Under the pieces are notes generated by a model. The model had not been told where the DNA came from. It saw only the letters and a program-made list of their open reading frames with translations, and ran no database searches. Of a stretch of DNA of 9,097 nt, positions 6,527 to 9,097 are shown piece after piece. The translations under genes were made by a program, and so were the position numbers. Source of the stretch: an uncultured Desulfuromonadales bacterium (GTDB taxonomy: Bacteria > Desulfobacterota > Desulfuromonadia > Desulfuromonadales > Geopsychrobacteraceae); contig CAMYNC010000138.1 of assembly GCA_947259685.1 (NCBI GenBank), positions 1 to 9,097 of the forward strand, in the 5' to 3' direction. The number at the start of each line of letters is the position of its first letter. Position 1 is the stretch's first letter.

Positions 6527-6559
6527 TCCAGGCCGACAATGCCAATAAACTCTAATGAA

Positions 6560-7846
6560 CTATTCGAGCTGATCTGGGCTGCGCCGATCAGCCTTGCCGA
6601 TAAAAAACATCTGATCCCCGATGTGCGAACCGACCCCGTCATCAGCGACGTGGAAATCGCCATTGAGAATCGGGAGACCCACCCTCAACAGCATGGTGAA
6701 AATCAGCAAGCCGGCGGCCCAGATCCCCATACTGACAATAATTTCGATCCCGGAAGGGGAATACTCATAAATCTCATGCAGAACATCCGGTACGAAACCC
6801 GGAATGACCAGGCCCATCCCTTTTTCAATATATACCCCGACAAAGATCAGGACACAGCCGATCACCAGAGTGACATGGTTTTTCCGCGTTTCCGGAATCA
6901 GGAAAATGAGGAATGCGGTGATGTTGAAAATAATGGCCGTCCAGATCCAGGGCACCAGAGCATTATGGCCATGCAGCCCCTGCAACAGATATTGCAGCGG
7001 GGCCAGATGAACAGTATTCGAGTAGTAGTCCTTGAAAACCTCCGCTCCAAACAGAAACAGGTTAATGAACATCGCATAGGCGATCAGCTCGGCGACCTTA
7101 TGGATCGCCTCATCCTTGATCTGAAACTTGGTGTACTTGCGAACCAGGAGAAAAATCAGAATCATGAAGGCCGGCCCGGAACAAAACGCCGAAGCGAGAA
7201 ACCGCGGCGCCAGGATCGAAGCATTCCAGAAGTGACGGGCGCCGAGACCATTATAAAGAAACGCGGTCACGGTATGGATCGAGATTGCGGCGGGAATCGA
7301 CAGCAGCAGCAGCGGGGTGGTGAAATTCTTGTTCGGCACCCGCTTGTAGTAGGTTTCATAGAGAATATAGACGGCGATCACCAGATTCAGGATGAGGTAG
7401 GTATTCAGCACAACCACATCCCAGGCCAGCAGGGAGGTTGGAAAGTTGAGGATGCCGAGCTTCGGGATCAGATGCCAGAACCGGTCTGGCCGGCCCAGGT
7501 CGGCCGTGACAAACATCAGGCACATGCAGATTGCCGAGATCGCCAGCAGCTCGCCGAGCACGGCAATCTCCTTGATCGGCTTCCAGTGATAGACATAGGC
7601 CGGAATCACCAGCAGCACCGCGGCCGCCGCCACACCGACCAGAAAGGTGAAATTGGAGATATAGAAACCCCAGGAGACCTGGTCCTTCATGGCAGTGACC
7701 ACCAGTCCCTTATTTAACTGGTAAAGATAACCGATGACGCCGACGGAAATAATCGCCAACAAAGAGCCAACCCAAATATAATAGGCTTTGCTGCCCTTGG
7801 AAACCAGGACCAGAGTCCCCTTAAAAAACGACCAGATATTTTTCAT
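6560..7846 (-). CDS. NrfD-family integral membrane protein, DsrP/HmcC/ActC-like (module 1)
   Basis: The product has 428 residues and about ten membrane helices (approximately 22-42, 61-84, 96-115, 142-163, 178-200, 212-236, 253-275, 298-318, 326-345, 365-390). Diagnostic features are ADLGRPDRFWHL (115-126), AISIHTV (187-193) and LGARHFWNASILAPRFLASA (201-220). These are typical of the ten-helix branch of the family, where conserved polar residues line the menaquinone pocket and a possible proton path. The soluble C-terminal tail after 395 is acidic and polar. The ATG lies 18 bp after the ferredoxin stop with GGAGAG in front of it. With that ferredoxin it should form the membrane half of a quinone oxidoreductase. 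It differs clearly from the NrfD protein of module 2, with different motifs and helix pattern, which argues against a recent duplication. It could equally be named DsrP-like, but the dsrMKJ genes are not present in the window. Confidence 0.92.
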   Translation of the reverse strand: MKNIWSFFKGTLVLVSKGSKAYYIWVGSLLAIISVGVIGYLYQLNKGLVVTAMKDQVSWGFYISNFTFLVGVAAAAVLLVIPAYVYHWKPIKEIAVLGELLAISAICMCLMFVTADLGRPDRFWHLIPKLGILNFPTSLLAWDVVVLNTYLILNLVIAVYILYETYYKRVPNKNFTTPLLLLSIPAAISIHTVTAFLYNGLGARHFWNASILAPRFLASAFCSGPAFMILIFLLVRKYTKFQIKDEAIHKVAELIAYAMFINLFLFGAEVFKDYYSNTVHLAPLQYLLQGLHGHNALVPWIWTAIIFNITAFLIFLIPETRKNHVTLVIGCVLIFVGVYIEKGMGLVIPGFVPDVLHEIYEYSPSGIEIIVSMGIWAAGLLIFTMLLRVGLPILNGDFHVADDGVGSHIGDQMFFIGKADRRSPDQLE

Positions 7847-7864
7847 CAGTTCTCTCCGGGACCC

Positions 7865-8791
7865 TCAGGTTGCATAGAAATAGAAGAACTTCGGCTGGGT
7901 ATTCAGATCCTCCTTGAGGATAAAGACCCGTTTATTCTCGATGAGATAGCGCATTTCACTAGCGGGATCGTTCAAGTTGCCGAACTTTCTCGCGCCAACC
8001 GGACAGATCTCCAAGCAGGCCGGGTAGCGCCCCGGCTGCTCACGCGTCCGCTGGACGCAGAAGGTGCATTTCTCAACCACTCCTTTGGGGCGCGGCCGAT
8101 TGCCCAGATAATGAGTATCGGGATTGATTTCTTCGGCCGGAAGCTCACCCTTGGCCCAATTGAAATGGCGGGCTCCATAAGGGCAGGCGGCCATGCAGTA
8201 ACGGCAGCCGATGCACCAGTTGTAATCGACCACCACAATGCCGTCCTTTTCCGGCCAGGTGGCCTGGACCGGACAGACCTTGGTGCAGGGTGGCTTGGAG
8301 CACTGCTGACACTGGATCGGCATATAAAAGTGCCCTTCCTCCGGCACCTTTTGCGGATTGTAGTAGTGCTCGGCATAATCCAGCGAGGTGCCCTTCTCTT
8401 TTTCCAGCTGAACCACCCGAATCCAGTGAATCTGTGGATCACGGGACTGATTATTTTCTTCGACACAGGCATAAACGCAGCGCCGACAGCCGATACAACG
8501 CGACAGGTCCAAGCCGTAACCGTAGGTCACACCCTCGATAGCAGGAGTCGCCTTGACACTGACCTGCTGGCCATACTCTTCGCTATATTCATTACCCAGG
8601 CGAGCCAGAACTTGCTGCAGATCGTCCTTGCTCAACTCACGAAAATGTTTTTGAAAGAAAGCCTCCCAGACCGCGGCCGAGGCATCGCTGGCTGGAACCG
8701 CCAGGGCGGCAACACCCGTCGCCAGCCCCTTTAAGGCGGTGCGCCGGTCGATCGCCAATGGATTGTGCTTACATTTCGAGTGGTCCGACAT
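7865..8791 (-). CDS. Tat-exported 4x[4Fe-4S] ferredoxin subunit (module 1, DsrO/HmcB-like)
   Basis: The product has 308 residues. A twin-arginine signal is visible (DRRTALKG, 15-22) followed by an Ala-rich hydrophobic run and a likely ASAA cleavage region near 37-40. A polar segment of about 55 residues precedes the FeS core. The four clusters are C99/102/105/109 (CIGCRRCVYAC), C161/164/169/173 (CQQCSKPPCTKVC), C193/196/199/203 (CIGCRYCMAACPYGAR) and C242/245/259/263 (CTFC...CLEICPVGAR). It should act in the periplasm as the electron wire between the cytochrome upstream and the NrfD protein downstream. The ATG has GGGAG (complement of 8800-8804) 8 nt upstream. The gene starts 32 bp after the cytochrome stop and ends 18 bp before the NrfD start, looser than in module 2. 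It is about 50 residues longer than the module 2 ferredoxin, mainly in the N-terminal linker. Confidence 0.95.
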   Translation of the reverse strand: MSDHSKCKHNPLAIDRRTALKGLATGVAALAVPASDASAAVWEAFFQKHFRELSKDDLQQVLARLGNEYSEEYGQQVSVKATPAIEGVTYGYGLDLSRCIGCRRCVYACVEENNQSRDPQIHWIRVVQLEKEKGTSLDYAEHYYNPQKVPEEGHFYMPIQCQQCSKPPCTKVCPVQATWPEKDGIVVVDYNWCIGCRYCMAACPYGARHFNWAKGELPAEEINPDTHYLGNRPRPKGVVEKCTFCVQRTREQPGRYPACLEICPVGARKFGNLNDPASEMRYLIENKRVFILKEDLNTQPKFFYFYAT

Positions 8792-8823
8792 ATGTCAATC
8801 TCCCAGGATTTAAGCTGCTGAAT

Positions 8824-9097
8824 TTAATGACGCCCTTCTCCGGGTCGCACCGGTGGCGGGAGAGGCTGCAAAGATTTGAATTTTGGGTCGTGCGGATTAT
8901 GGCAATGCACACAGAGCAGGAACTGCTTGTCGCCATTCCAATAACCGGTCCGCTTGCCGTGAATGCCGACCTTCCAGTCGCGGAACTTATCTCCATGGCA
9001 CTGCCCGCAGAGCCGGTAGGACTGATCAAAGGGGATGGTCGCGCCATTGACCAGACGCAGAACATCGCGGTCGTCCGGATTATGACAGTCAAGACAC
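8824..9097 (-). CDS. Multiheme cytochrome c, C-terminal fragment (5' end outside window)
   Basis: Reading the - strand from the right edge, 90 residues are visible before TAA (complement of 8824-8826). They contain three heme-c motifs, CLDCH, CGQCH and CVHCH (visible residues 1-5, 30-34 and 62-66), each followed by G or NP. Extra histidines at 46, 64 and 69 could be distal ligands, and the protein ends in a Pro-rich tail (PLPPPVRPGEGRH). The total heme number cannot be known because the edge falls directly on a heme site. It is the first visible gene of module 1 and, by analogy with module 2, the periplasmic electron-exchange subunit of a quinone oxidoreductase complex. More genes of the operon may lie upstream, off the window. 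Confidence 0.9.
   Translation of the reverse strand, partial: CLDCHNPDDRDVLRLVNGATIPFDQSYRLCGQCHGDKFRDWKVGIHGKRTGYWNGDKQFLLCVHCHNPHDPKFKSLQPLPPPVRPGEGRH

Larger units (their letters stand above)
5833..6559. other. Non-coding inter-module region and leader of module 2
   Basis: About 730 bp separate the stop of the module 1 NrfD gene from the GTG of the tetraheme cytochrome. No frame here has both a ribosome site and a plausible protein; the longest - strand frames (6545-6264 and 6206-5958) begin with TTG and look non-coding. The stretch right of about 6320 is AT-rich and carries the promoter and small palindromes, including ACCGCCGGT (6388-6396), 39 bp upstream of the -35. The stretch 6320-5870 is GC-richer and rich in hairpins: 6176-6204, AGCC-AAAA-GGCT at 6146-6157, and 5966-5989. 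I see no strong terminator directly after the module 1 NrfD stop, so read-through from module 1 cannot be excluded. Confidence 0.65.

Noticed and set aside
6264..6545. 93-codon - strand frame between the modules
   Set aside because: It starts with TTG without a ribosome site, spans the predicted promoter and encodes no recognisable protein.
6539..7717. 392-codon open frame on the + strand
   Set aside because: It lies almost entirely antisense to the well-supported NrfD gene at 6560-7846, and its translation is compositionally odd (Gln/Asp/His/Arg-rich, no motif), a typical antisense shadow.
6560..9097. Assignment of module 1 as the sulfite-reduction complex DsrMKJOP
   Set aside because: The ferredoxin and NrfD do resemble DsrO and DsrP, but neither dsrM nor dsrK lies between or beside them in the window, and no dsrAB is visible. 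The general family name is safer.

Overview
The window looks like chromosome from a respiratory, cytochrome-rich anaerobe, most plausibly a Desulfuromonadota/Geobacterales-type bacterium. The grounds are the multiheme c-type cytochromes, the paired Tat-exported four-cluster ferredoxins with NrfD-type quinone-interacting membrane proteins, and the moderately high GC. The taxonomic call is an inference from gene content; no marker gene is present.

Layout. On the + strand the left third carries the 3' part of a CorA-type magnesium/divalent-metal channel (1-642) and, 14 bp later, a large MscS-family mechanosensitive channel of 798 residues (657-3053). They are followed by a degenerate inverted-repeat element (3103-3189) and a strong hairpin terminator (3217-3253) that can serve both strands. 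Everything to the right is read on the - strand and converges on that terminator. In transcription order it holds module 1: the C-terminal end of a multiheme cytochrome c (9097-8824, cut by the window edge), a Tat-exported 4x[4Fe-4S] protein (8791-7865) and a roughly ten-helix NrfD-family protein (7846-6560). A gap of about 730 bp without a convincing gene follows. It contains a good sigma70-type promoter, a possible sigma54 site and several hairpins. Module 2 then has a membrane-anchored tetraheme cytochrome c (5832-5344), a second Tat-exported 4x[4Fe-4S] protein (5341-4568) and a second, clearly different NrfD-family protein (4565-3273).

How the genes work together. Each - strand module has the parts of a membrane-bound quinone/periplasmic-cytochrome oxidoreductase: NrfD handles menaquinone in the membrane, the periplasmic ferredoxin subunit wires electrons across four FeS clusters, and the cytochrome exchanges them with the periplasmic pool. 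No catalytic molybdopterin subunit lies in the window, so these resemble the Cbc/Hmc/Dsr-type electron-conduit complexes rather than a terminal reductase. Direction of electron flow and the final donor or acceptor cannot be read from the sequence. The two modules have the same gene order, but their NrfD and ferredoxin subunits differ enough to suggest two separate complexes or two recruitments rather than a recent duplication.

The most unusual stretch is the gap between the modules. It provides a separate promoter for module 2 and an approximately 480-nt leader that could hold a structured RNA, a small RNA or attenuation control.
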